A DNA stretch of 64,000 bases from an uncultured Oscillospiraceae bacterium. Its GTDB lineage: Bacteria; Bacillota; Clostridia; Oscillospirales; Ruminococcaceae. The stretch is taken from NCBI GenBank assembly GCA_910587335.1, contig CAJUMG010000002.1, positions 91,505 through 155,504 on the forward strand, read 5' to 3'. Below, piece by piece: positions 9,001-16,877 of the stretch (positions within the stretch are counted from its first letter, which is position 1; each line of letters begins with the position of its first letter). The notes under the pieces are model-generated. The model saw only the letters and a list, made by a program, of their open reading frames with translations. It had not been told where the DNA came from and made no database searches. The translations under genes were made by a program, and so were the position numbers.

Positions 9001-9152
9001 CCGAAACAGTCATAGAGGCAAATGGCCGTAATAAAGCTAAACCACGGCAGAGTCTAAAGTCCCCGACTATGCGACTGCCGGGCAGCCGGTTTTCCTATAA
9101 AGAACACAGGACAATAAAGCGACCCTTCTGACTATGCGCTGTCCCTTCTGGG
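9001..9152 (+). ncRNA. Possible structured RNA with repeated hairpin module (c-di-GMP-I-like features)
   Basis: The non-coding stretch between two leftward genes holds two related modules. In the first, CGGCAG (9044-9049) pairs with CTGCCG (9074-9079) around GTCTAAAG and GACTATGCG. In the second, AGGACA pairs with TGTCC around ATAAAG and again GACTATGCG (9129-9137). GGCAAA (9017-9022), GTCTAAAG and GGCAGCCGG with a pairing TTTTCC tail resemble parts of class I c-di-GMP (GEMM) aptamers, but the canonical P2 hairpin and GCAAAGC core are not clearly present. No same-strand gene follows. Treat as a weak, possibly degenerate RNA. Confidence 0.3.
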
Positions 9153-9174
9153 CTCTATTTTTCGTAACAAAGAC

Positions 9175-9206
9175 AAAAAAGGAGCGGTCTCCCGCTCCTT
9201 TTTCTG
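9175..9206. terminator. Bidirectional terminator
   Basis: GGAGCGG / CCGCTCC stem with a TCT loop, flanked by an A-run on the left and a T-run on the right. It serves the nitroreductase gene reading leftward and any rightward transcript from the RNA-like region. Confidence 0.85.
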
Positions 9207-9223
9207 TAAGAAATTCTTTGCGT

Positions 9224-9748
9224 TTACAAAATCTTCACCACATATCCTTCTTTACGAGGTTTTGGCTGCGGCAAATCCCCATCTGGATAACCCAAGGCCA
9301 GTCCGCCTACGCCGACCAACGGCTTGGTAATTCCCCAACGGCTCAACAGCTCTTTTCCCTCGTCCGAGGCAAACATCTCCCGCTCCCGGTGAATCCAGCA
9401 GCTGCCCAGTCCCAACGAGTGGGCGGCAAGCATCATATTTTCCAGCACACAACTGCCGTCCTCCACCCGTGTGCCCCGCTCCTGATCCGCCAGTACCAAC
9501 AGAACCGTCGGCGCGCCGTAGTAGGGATTCCCGCTGTTGCCCATGATCCTTGCGTTCAGCTGCGCCAGCCTTTGAATCGTCTGGGGGTCTTGTACCGCGA
9601 TAATCACCGGCGACTGCATCCCCATGCCGGTAGGCGCCCAGGTGCCCGCTTCTAAAATCAGGTCCAGCTTTTCTGGCTCCACCTGCCGGGGCAGATATTT
9701 GCGGACCGACCGTCTTGTTTTCAGATTTTCCAATACCGGATTTGTCAT
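9224..9748 (-). CDS. Nitroreductase family FMN-dependent oxidoreductase
   Basis: 174 residues. The start is chosen at MTNPVLENLKTRRSVRKY because AAAGGAGG lies eight bases upstream; the open frame further upstream is not coding. RRSVRKY near residue 12 is the FMN-phosphate-binding motif of the family; ATWAPTGMGMQSP and GLGSCWIHREREMF are further conserved elements of small nitroreductases. These homodimeric enzymes use NAD(P)H to reduce nitro compounds, quinones or flavins; the natural substrate is unknown. It is monocistronic. Confidence 0.88.
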   Translation of the reverse strand: MTNPVLENLKTRRSVRKYLPRQVEPEKLDLILEAGTWAPTGMGMQSPVIIAVQDPQTIQRLAQLNARIMGNSGNPYYGAPTVLLVLADQERGTRVEDGSCVLENMMLAAHSLGLGSCWIHREREMFASDEGKELLSRWGITKPLVGVGGLALGYPDGDLPQPKPRKEGYVVKIL

Positions 9749-9860
9749 GGAAAAGCCTCCTTTTGCATTCTTTTCATCGAACCGGCGGAATAAACCCGTC
9801 TTTCTTTTCTTCAGTATACACCACTTGGTAAAAAAAGCAAAGAAGGATACTTTTGAACCC

Positions 9861-10748
9861 TTAAGCAAAAATCTGTACCAGCTGGCGGCGGGTCGCCGCG
9901 TCCGGAACAAACACACCGTCCTTATTCCACCCGCCGGTGGGTGTATAGGCCTGTGCTGGCTCCCCACTGAGCTTGGATAAAAAGGTGAGGGCAGGCAGGC
10001 GGGATTCAAAATCCAGATAGGATATATTGGTATCCACAAGGTCCAAAAGGCCGCTGACCAGCGCCGGAGCGTTCTGGCCCAAAACCGCCTCCAAACGGCT
10101 GTTTATATAGCTGGCGATGAGATGCGCTCCCTCCCGGCACTGTTCCAGCTGTCCCTCCTCATAGTCTGGATAGCGCAGGATATCCAAAAATTTCTGTCCG
10201 TCTATCAGCTGCCGGCCGGCAGAAAGACTGATGAAAATTCCATTTTCGTTATAAGAAAGCGCCTGATCCAACTCGTATTCCGCTATCCCAATCCGGTTGA
10301 CCGCGTCGATTAACGATTGACTGTCCCCATCCGCGTACCGGTCTACCGGCATCGAATAGGTTTCGGACAGCGCTTTTGATACCGCCGCGGCTCCTCCGCT
10401 TTGGTAAGCCTCTGCCAGAGAACCAAACCCGGTTTCCTCGTCCAAAGCCATCTGTTCGGGGAACAGAATGACCGGAATCCGGCCGCTGAGCATATCTAAT
10501 CGGACCAGCGCGAAAAAAATCGCCTCTTCATTTTGGGGAGTATGCCCAACGAGGAGAACTGTCAGATTGTCCTCTTCTTTGGGCAGGTAAAAGGCATCGG
10601 CGGAAATCTGGCTGGAAGGGGTCTGCTCCTGTACCGGATTGAGGATAAAGACCACCATCAGACCCATCATGGCCAGGACAAAAAAGGACAGTGCAAAAGC
10701 CAAAACAAAAAAACGCACCTTTTGCTTTTTAGGGGATTGGTCGGACAT
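9861..10748 (-). CDS. LCP (LytR-CpsA-Psr)-like membrane protein lacking catalytic motifs
   Basis: About 295 residues. The start MSDQSPKK is preferred over an upstream ATG because AAAGGAGAG precedes it. There is a cytoplasmic basic N-terminus, one membrane helix (about 15-38), then an extracytoplasmic domain. LTVLLVGHTP, a Gly-rich GSLAEAYQSGG region and LIDAVNRIGI follow the order of LCP phosphotransferase domains (LLLGvD, hAya.GG, lVDalGGV). However, the Arg/Asp pyrophosphate-binding motifs (RSDT, PRDT) are replaced. It is probably an LCP-fold protein that binds but may not transfer polyprenyl substrates. It lies 22 bases after spoIIR. Confidence 0.6.
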   Translation of the reverse strand: MSDQSPKKQKVRFFVLAFALSFFVLAMMGLMVVFILNPVQEQTPSSQISADAFYLPKEEDNLTVLLVGHTPQNEEAIFFALVRLDMLSGRIPVILFPEQMALDEETGFGSLAEAYQSGGAAAVSKALSETYSMPVDRYADGDSQSLIDAVNRIGIAEYELDQALSYNENGIFISLSAGRQLIDGQKFLDILRYPDYEEGQLEQCREGAHLIASYINSRLEAVLGQNAPALVSGLLDLVDTNISYLDFESRLPALTFLSKLSGEPAQAYTPTGGWNKDGVFVPDAATRRQLVQIFA

Positions 10749-10770
10749 TTTATTCTCTCCTTTTTTCATC

Positions 10771-11376
10771 TTATCTCTCATTTAGGCGCTGGCAAAGAGC
10801 TTCCCACCATTCCACCACCGCCAGCTTTGCCCGATAGTGGGGGAGCTCCTCCTGCTTTAGAAGCTCCTCGCTGATTCGTGATTCCTCCTCGGTGAATCCG
10901 GCTTCCGCCGCGTTGACACATAGCGGCGGGTAGAGAACGCACCACCAGTTTTTCCCCTTTGCCTGTCCCAATTCAATGCGGACAGCCGTGTAGGTGCCGG
11001 CGGGTAAAATGACATGATCATACTGCCTGGTTTCAAAAAACATATCGGTGACCGAAACCTTGACCGGAATGTCATATCCGTTGTGAATGGCGGTCTGCTG
11101 GGCGGTCTGCCGGATGTGGGAAATCTGCTTTTGCGCTGCCTCGATCATTTTTTCCCGCGTATCACAGCCGGAAAACAAATCCCCCGACTGGGCCAGCACT
11201 GCGTCTCGGATTTTTAATTTCAGCGCCTGGTCCGCGGGAGAATCCGAATTGGCCAGGATGTGCAGCCGCAATGTATTTTCACGGATGGAGGAGCACTGCT
11301 CCCCAAAGGCAAACATGGTCGAGCACAAAACACTCAAAATGCAGGCGATGAGTACAATCCATTCTTTTTTTCGCAT
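10771..11376 (-). CDS. spoIIR: Stage II sporulation protein R
   Basis: 201 residues with an N-terminal signal/anchor helix (about 6-25) and the conserved SpoIIR body: LRLHILANSDSPADQALKLKIRDAVL, then LPAGTYTAVRIELGQAKGKNWWCVLYPPLC. In Bacillus subtilis SpoIIR is made in the forespore under sigma F, secreted into the intermembrane space, and triggers SpoIIGA to process pro-sigma E in the mother cell. Its presence indicates that the organism belongs to an endospore-forming lineage. The length is normal. Confidence 0.95.
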   Translation of the reverse strand: MRKKEWIVLIACILSVLCSTMFAFGEQCSSIRENTLRLHILANSDSPADQALKLKIRDAVLAQSGDLFSGCDTREKMIEAAQKQISHIRQTAQQTAIHNGYDIPVKVSVTDMFFETRQYDHVILPAGTYTAVRIELGQAKGKNWWCVLYPPLCVNAAEAGFTEEESRISEELLKQEELPHYRAKLAVVEWWEALCQRLNER

Positions 11377-11381
11377 ATGTA

Positions 11382-11429
11382 AAACCCCGTCCTTACCTTC
11401 AATTTCTGAGCGTAGTATGGACGGGGTTT
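11382..11429 (-). terminator. Hairpin between ispE and spoIIR
   Basis: An 11-bp perfect stem (AAACCCCGTCC / GGACGGGGTTT) with a 26-base loop. Leftward the T-run is short, so it may be an attenuator; rightward it ends in GATTTTTC. Confidence 0.5.
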
Positions 11430-11463
11430 GATTTTTCTATTCAATTCGGGATGAAAAGGTTTG

Positions 11464-12357
11464 TCAGCCAGCGCTGGATTCCTGCCGGTACAAAAGCCTG
11501 GGACCATAGTCTACCGGTCGGACCAAAAAGACCGAGCCGCCATACTGATACATCTGCCTTGTACAGCGAAGGGCTCGTTTTTTATCCGCAAAAAGACCGA
11601 ATACCGCTGTACCGCTGCCGGTCATGCGGCTCCCCAGCGCGCCGCTTCGGCACAGCTCCCGCCGGATGCTTTGGATCTCTGGCAACGGGACCGCCTGCTC
11701 CAAAACATTTTCCAAAAGCTCTCCCAGCCTGGGAAGATTCCCCAGGCGCCAAGCCTCCAGCGCCTGGGACGTGTCGGGATGCCGGACCGTATCCAGCGCG
11801 TCATAGGCGGCAAAGCAGCTGCCGGTCTTGATCCCCCGGGAGGGCTTGGCGATCACCAGCCAGGCATTTTCCAGCGGCGGCAGAGGGGTGATTTTTTCCC
11901 CGATTCCCTGTACCAGTCCTCCGCCTCCACGGATACAAAAGGGGATATCCGCACCCAGCGGCAGTCCGATTTGGCACAGCTCATCGGCAGAAAAGGGGGC
12001 GCCGGCCAGAATGTTGAGTCCCACCAGCACACCGGCGGCGTCGGCACTGCCGCCGGCCATTCCCGCTTCCATCGGGACTCGCTTTTCCACCTGGATCTCG
12101 ATTCCCCTTTCCCGTCCCGTCGCCTCAAAAAAGGACTGGGCGGCCTTATAAGCCAGGTTTTTCTCCCCTAAGGGTACCGCCGGATTAGAGCAGGAAAGCC
12201 GGATGCCGGGCGCTTCCTGTTCGGTCAGGCGGATGGTATTTTCCAAGCTCACCGCATGCATGAGCATTTCCATTTCATGATAGCCATCCGGCCGGCGCCC
12301 CAAAATATCCAGCGTCAGATTGATCTTTCCCGGCGCGGACACAACCGCCATCGCCAT
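11464..12357 (-). CDS. ispE: 4-diphosphocytidyl-2-C-methyl-D-erythritol kinase
   Basis: 297 residues from the ATG preceded by AGGGAGG (nine-base spacing). APGKINLTLDILGRRPDGYHEMEMLM is the N-terminal substrate-binding region of IspE, VPMEAGMAGGSADAAG the GHMP-kinase ATP loop, and RMTGSGTAVFGLF the C-terminal Gly-rich motif. It phosphorylates CDP-methylerythritol in the MEP route to isoprenoids, including undecaprenyl carriers used by the glycan genes. It lies 14 bases after dus, probably in one operon. Confidence 0.95.
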   Translation of the reverse strand: MAMAVVSAPGKINLTLDILGRRPDGYHEMEMLMHAVSLENTIRLTEQEAPGIRLSCSNPAVPLGEKNLAYKAAQSFFEATGRERGIEIQVEKRVPMEAGMAGGSADAAGVLVGLNILAGAPFSADELCQIGLPLGADIPFCIRGGGGLVQGIGEKITPLPPLENAWLVIAKPSRGIKTGSCFAAYDALDTVRHPDTSQALEAWRLGNLPRLGELLENVLEQAVPLPEIQSIRRELCRSGALGSRMTGSGTAVFGLFADKKRALRCTRQMYQYGGSVFLVRPVDYGPRLLYRQESSAG

Positions 12358-12371
12358 TACAAAGCACCTCC

Positions 12372-13352
12372 CTATGTCCCTGCTGATTCCGCTTCCAACG
12401 CGTCTGCAATCAGCATTTCCAGATCCGTCAGCGTTTTTAAGGTACCGGTGCGCCCTCTGAGCCGGGCGGCTCCACGGACCCCCTTGAGGTACCAGGCGGC
12501 ATGCTTTCTGGCTTCCTTCAGCGCCACACACTCCCCTTTATAGCCGGCCGCCAGGCGGGTTTGCTCCAGTAGATAGCCAAGCCGCTGCGACAGTGGAGGA
12601 TCCGGCAAAAGGACTCCATCAGCAAAATAGCGGTGGATCTGGGTAAAAAGGTAGGGGTTGCCCAAAGCGCCCCGGCCGATCATGATCAGGTCTACCCCGG
12701 TTTGCTCATACATGCGGGCGGCAGACTGTACCGAATCCACATCTCCGTTACCAATAACAGGGATCGACACCGCCTCCTTCACCGCCTTGATAATCTGCCA
12801 ATCGGCCGAGGGCGCGTACATCTGCTTACGGGTGCGCCCATGGATTGTAAGGGCCGCCGCACCGCTTTGCTCTGCCATTTTGGCAAACTCTACCGCGTTG
12901 ACCGACTGCTCGTCCCACCCCTTGCGAAACTTGACCGTCACCGGCACCGGGACCGCCCGAGCTACCTCCTTGATGATGCGGGAGGCCCGCTCGGGGTCCT
13001 TCATCAGCGCGCTGCCGCCGCCATTTCCCGCTACCTTAGGAGCCGGACAGCCCATATTGATATCAATAATGTCCGGCTGATAGACCATCGACAGCTCGGC
13101 AGCCCGAGCCATGGTCAGCGGATCGTCCCCAAACAGCTGGATGCCGCCGGGGTGCTCCCCCTCCCCCAGGGTCAACAGGTCGGCAGTCTTTTTATTTTGG
13201 TAGGTAAGGCCCTTGGAGCTGGTCATTTCTCCCACAGTATAGCAGGCTCCCAGGCTGCGGCAAACCTCCCGAAAGGCCCGATCCGCCACCCCGGCCAGCG
13301 GCGCCAGCGCGGCGGTCCTTTGTATCTCGACAGTTCCAATTTTTATCGTCAT
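12372..13352 (-). CDS. dusB: tRNA-dihydrouridine synthase (DusB type)
   Basis: 326 residues forming an FMN-dependent TIM barrel. LAPLAGVADRAFR opens the barrel, INMGCPAPKVAGNGGGSALMKDP contains the catalytic Cys region, and VTVKFRKGWDE, IHGRTRKQMY, VIGNGDVDS and MIGRGALGNPYLF are family motifs. It reduces uridines in the tRNA D-loop using NAD(P)H. It is followed closely by ispE. The B-type assignment is by overall resemblance to Firmicute Dus proteins. Confidence 0.93.
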   Translation of the reverse strand: MTIKIGTVEIQRTAALAPLAGVADRAFREVCRSLGACYTVGEMTSSKGLTYQNKKTADLLTLGEGEHPGGIQLFGDDPLTMARAAELSMVYQPDIIDINMGCPAPKVAGNGGGSALMKDPERASRIIKEVARAVPVPVTVKFRKGWDEQSVNAVEFAKMAEQSGAAALTIHGRTRKQMYAPSADWQIIKAVKEAVSIPVIGNGDVDSVQSAARMYEQTGVDLIMIGRGALGNPYLFTQIHRYFADGVLLPDPPLSQRLGYLLEQTRLAAGYKGECVALKEARKHAAWYLKGVRGAARLRGRTGTLKTLTDLEMLIADALEAESAGT

Positions 13353-13542
13353 TTTGGCCCATTGCCCCTTTGTTTTTCGTATCCAGGTAAAATCTGCCGC
13401 AGCAGAAGCTCGCTCGAGGCCCTACCGCCGCCCAGATGTTTCATCGTTTTTTATCATACCAAAAAGCGTTCTTTTTCGCAACGGGACACGAGGGGAAAAA
13501 ATCGCCTGTCCCATGCAGAACCGGTTACAAAGGGGAGATTTT

Positions 13543-13737
13543 GTGGTATAATAGCCGTAAACTGGCTATTATACTGATTTTAACGGCCGCCTTACAGGCA
13601 TGGCCCATTATCCCACTTCGCGCCTTGCGCTCGTGGTATAATAGCCGTAAAAACAGCTATTATACCAAATTTTAATGGCCGCTTGGCAGGTAGAGCCTAT
13701 TCTCCATCGTGTCCGGCGCTGGTAAGATAATAGCCAC
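13543..13737 (+). repeat. Tandem 90-bp repeat with extended -10 palindromes ahead of polA
   Basis: Two adjacent copies (from 13543 and 13633) share about three quarters of their bases, and a partial third -10 lies at about 13718 (GGTAAGATAATAGCC). Each full copy opens with an extended -10 (TGGTATAAT) inside a palindrome: GTATAATAGCC/GGCTATTATAC at 13546-13574 and TGGTATAATAGC/GCTATTATACCA at 13634-13667. GTTACA lies 17 bases before the first -10. The region 13353-13839 has no gene; these are probably polA promoters. Related elements occur at 25526 and 50027. Confidence 0.7.
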
Positions 13738-13839
13738 ACAGCGCAACCGAAAAAGACGGATCATTCGATCACTGAAGGCAGCCGGGGAAAAAATCGCCGG
13801 TGCCGCAAATATCAAATACACGAAACAAAAGGAGTTTGT

Positions 13840-16401
13840 ATGAAGCTTTTAACCATTGACGGAAACTCCGTTCTCAACCGCGCCTTTTACGGCATTAAGC
13901 TTTTGACCACCAAAGAAGGGGTTTACACCAACGGCATCTATGGATTTTTAAGCATCCTGCTTCGGGTTCTGGAGGAAACCGCTCCCGACCGTGTAGCGGT
14001 GACCTTTGACAAAAAGGGGCCCACCTTCCGGCACCGGCAGTTTGACGGATACAAGGCCGGACGCAAAGGGATGCCGCCGGAGCTGGCAGGTCAGCTGCCG
14101 ATCCTCAAGGAGCTGCTGACCGATCTTGGCTATGCGGTGGTGGAATGCGACGGCTATGAGGCGGACGATATTTTGGGCACCCTCAGCCGGGCCTGCCAAA
14201 ATCAGGGCGGACAGTGTGTGATTGCCACCGGCGACCGGGATTCGTTACAGCTGGTCACCGATCAGGTACAGGTCCGCCTTGCCACAACAAAAATGGGGCG
14301 GCCGGAATCTACTTTATACGACATTCCGGCGATCCTGGAAAAATATTCGGTGCTACCAGAACAGCTCATCGATGTAAAAGCGCTGATGGGAGACAGCTCG
14401 GACAATATCCCCGGCGTGGCGGGCATTGGGGAAAAAACCGCTGTTTCCCTCATTCATCAATTCCACGATCTGGACAATCTATATCGCCATCTGGACGATC
14501 CGGCCATTCGGCCGGCGGTGCGCCAAAAGCTGGAAAAGGATAAGGAAAACGCCTATTTAAGCCAGGATCTGGCCCGTATTCGGCTGGACGCGCCGGTACA
14601 AACCTCTATGGACGCCTATGTAATTCGGCAGCCGGACCAGGAGAAGGCGGCCCAGACCTTAACGCAGCTGGAAATGTTCTCTATGATCGAACGATTGGGG
14701 CTGCATCCGGACAAAAGCATTCTGCACCAGGCTGACGAAAAGCCGCCCAAAACGCTTCTGCAAGCTTCGGCAGAGGAAATCCTGTCCGCCGAAGGGATGC
14801 TTTTTCTTTGCTGGGACGAAGGGTTTGCCCATTTTGCGCTGTCCGGGGCGGACAAGGTCTGCTGCTTCTCTTCTAAGGATTCGGCGGTTTTGCGGCGGGT
14901 GTTGGAGTCCGCCCGGGCCAAGGCGGTATCCGGGGCGAAGGACCTGTACCGTTTTGCGCTGGATCAAGGCATTGAGCTGGCTAATATCCGGTTCGACGCT
15001 TCCTTGGCCGGGTATCTTCTGAATCCCACCAGCGGCAGCTATGACCTGGAGCGGCTTTGCGCCGCCTATGGAACGCAGAATCTCGTTCTGCCCCAGGTTC
15101 CAGGATACGAAGGGCCGATGCAGCGGCTATCCTGGCTGATGGCGGTATGGGAGCCGATGGAACAGGAGATTGCGCAAAATGAGCAGGCATACCTGTTGCG
15201 GGAGGTGGAGATTCCCTTATCCCGGGTACTGGCGCAGATGGAGCGCGACGGCTTTGGCATCGACCGGGAGGAATTGGTCGCCTTTGGCCAGGAGATGGCC
15301 CTTCGGATCGACCAACTGGAATCGGAAATCTACCTGCTGGCTGGGGAGACGTTTAACATCGCGTCTCCCAAACAGTTGGGTGTCATCCTTTTTGAAAAAT
15401 TGCAGCTGCCGGCGGGCAAAAAGACCAAAACCGGCTATTCCACCAATGCGGATGTACTGGATTATCTCAAGGATAAGCACCCGATCATCCCGTTGATTTT
15501 GGAATACCGCACCGTGACCAAGCTCAAATCCACCTATGTGGACGGTTTTATGAAGCTGATTGGAGAAGACGGACGGATCCATTCTTCCTTTAACCAGACC
15601 GAAACCCGCACCGGCCGGATCAGCTCCGCCGAACCCAATATGCAGAACATTCCGGTCCGCACCGAATTGGGCAGCAATCTGCGCCGGTTTTTCAAGGCCC
15701 GGCCTGGCTATTTGCTGGTGGACGCGGACTATTCTCAGATTGAATTGCGGGTTCTCTCCCATATAGCGAATGACAAAACCATGCAGCAAGCGTTTCTGGA
15801 CGGCACCGACATCCATACCGTCACCGCTTCGCAGGTTTTTGACCAACCGCCCATGTTTGTCACGCCGCTGATGCGCTCCCGGGCCAAGGCGGTGAATTTT
15901 GGCATTGTTTATGGCATCGGCGCTTTTTCGCTGGCACACGACATCGGCGTTTCGGTGGCCCAGGCGGATCAGTACATCAAGGATTATCTGCGCACCTACT
16001 CCGGTGTAAAAAAATATATGGATGATATTGTCTGCTTTGGCAAAGAGCACGGCTATGTGGAAACCATGTTTCACCGGCGGCGGTACCTGCCGGAGCTTTC
16101 CTCCACCAACAAAAATTTACAGGCCTTTGGCAAACGGGTGGCCATGAATACCCCCATCCAGGGCACCGCTGCGGACATTATCAAAATCGCGATGGTCAAG
16201 GCGGCCCGGCGGCTGGAAAAGGAAAGGCTGGACGCCCGCATTATTTTGCAGGTCCACGACGAATTGATTATCGAAGCAGCCCAAAAGGATGTGGAGGCGG
16301 CGAAAATCCTACTTCGGCAGGAGATGGAAAACGCCGCAGAGCTTGCGGTGCCATTAAGCGTAGACTGCAGCGTGGGTTCCAGCTGGTACGAGGCCAAATA
16401 G
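13840..16401 (+). CDS. polA: DNA polymerase I
   Basis: 853 residues. Residues about 1-290 form the 5'-3' exonuclease (TIDGNSVLNRAFYG, CDGYEADDILGT, GDSSDNIPGVAGIGEKTA). The middle domain (about 305-460) is 3'-5' exonuclease-like but shows no recognisable DxE pair, as in Bacillus PolI, so proofreading is probably lost. The polymerase domain carries motif A VDADYSQIELR, motif B RSRAKAVNFGIVYG and motif C LQVHDELI. It acts in Okazaki fragment maturation and repair. GGAG precedes the ATG by seven bases. Confidence 0.97.
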   Translation: MKLLTIDGNSVLNRAFYGIKLLTTKEGVYTNGIYGFLSILLRVLEETAPDRVAVTFDKKGPTFRHRQFDGYKAGRKGMPPELAGQLPILKELLTDLGYAVVECDGYEADDILGTLSRACQNQGGQCVIATGDRDSLQLVTDQVQVRLATTKMGRPESTLYDIPAILEKYSVLPEQLIDVKALMGDSSDNIPGVAGIGEKTAVSLIHQFHDLDNLYRHLDDPAIRPAVRQKLEKDKENAYLSQDLARIRLDAPVQTSMDAYVIRQPDQEKAAQTLTQLEMFSMIERLGLHPDKSILHQADEKPPKTLLQASAEEILSAEGMLFLCWDEGFAHFALSGADKVCCFSSKDSAVLRRVLESARAKAVSGAKDLYRFALDQGIELANIRFDASLAGYLLNPTSGSYDLERLCAAYGTQNLVLPQVPGYEGPMQRLSWLMAVWEPMEQEIAQNEQAYLLREVEIPLSRVLAQMERDGFGIDREELVAFGQEMALRIDQLESEIYLLAGETFNIASPKQLGVILFEKLQLPAGKKTKTGYSTNADVLDYLKDKHPIIPLILEYRTVTKLKSTYVDGFMKLIGEDGRIHSSFNQTETRTGRISSAEPNMQNIPVRTELGSNLRRFFKARPGYLLVDADYSQIELRVLSHIANDKTMQQAFLDGTDIHTVTASQVFDQPPMFVTPLMRSRAKAVNFGIVYGIGAFSLAHDIGVSVAQADQYIKDYLRTYSGVKKYMDDIVCFGKEHGYVETMFHRRRYLPELSSTNKNLQAFGKRVAMNTPIQGTAADIIKIAMVKAARRLEKERLDARIILQVHDELIIEAAQKDVEAAKILLRQEMENAAELAVPLSVDCSVGSSWYEAK

Positions 16402-16412
16402 GGGGAAGGGGT

Positions 16413-16877
16413 ATGGAATATCAGTTAAAGCCCATGGAAAAAGAGCATCTGCCCGCTCTGGCGGCGCTGGAAAGAATTTGTTTTTCCGACCCATGGAGCG
16501 AGAATGCCTTTTTCGCCGAGCTTAATAGTCCCAGGTCCCGCTTTATGGTGGCGCTGGACAACACAGGGCTGATTTTGGGATATTTGGGACTTCACTATGT
16601 ATTGGACGAAGGATATATCGCCAACATCGCGGTGGATCCGCTGTTTCGCCGCCGGGGAATCGCTTCGGCGCTTTTGTCCGACGCAGAAAGCTTTGCCCGG
16701 CGCGCAGATCTTTCCTTTCTGACGCTGGAGGTTCGCTCATCCAATCTGGGCGCACAGGCTTTGTACCGGCGACATGGATTTGCGCCGGCCGGCCGGCGGA
16801 AAAACTACTATCAAAACCCGGCGGAGGATGCTATCCTGATGACCCAGGTGCTAAAAAAGGAGGAAAAACCGGAATGA
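16413..16877 (+). CDS. rimI: Ribosomal-protein-alanine N-acetyltransferase
   Basis: 154 residues with the GNAT fold: YIANIAVDPLFRRRGIASALL is the acetyl-CoA-binding beta4/alpha3 motif (R/Q-x-x-G-x-G/A) and FLTLEVRSSNLGAQALYRRHGF the C-terminal substrate region of RimI. It acetylates protein N-termini, classically ribosomal protein S18. It lies 11 bases after polA and overlaps tsaD by four bases (ATGA), a gene order common in Firmicutes. Confidence 0.93.
   Translation: MEYQLKPMEKEHLPALAALERICFSDPWSENAFFAELNSPRSRFMVALDNTGLILGYLGLHYVLDEGYIANIAVDPLFRRRGIASALLSDAESFARRADLSFLTLEVRSSNLGAQALYRRHGFAPAGRRKNYYQNPAEDAILMTQVLKKEEKPE

Noticed and set aside
13543..13737. Possible CRISPR array in the repeats before polA
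   Set aside because: Only two to three copies with a 90-base unit that is itself repeated; no short constant repeat with unique spacers and no cas genes.
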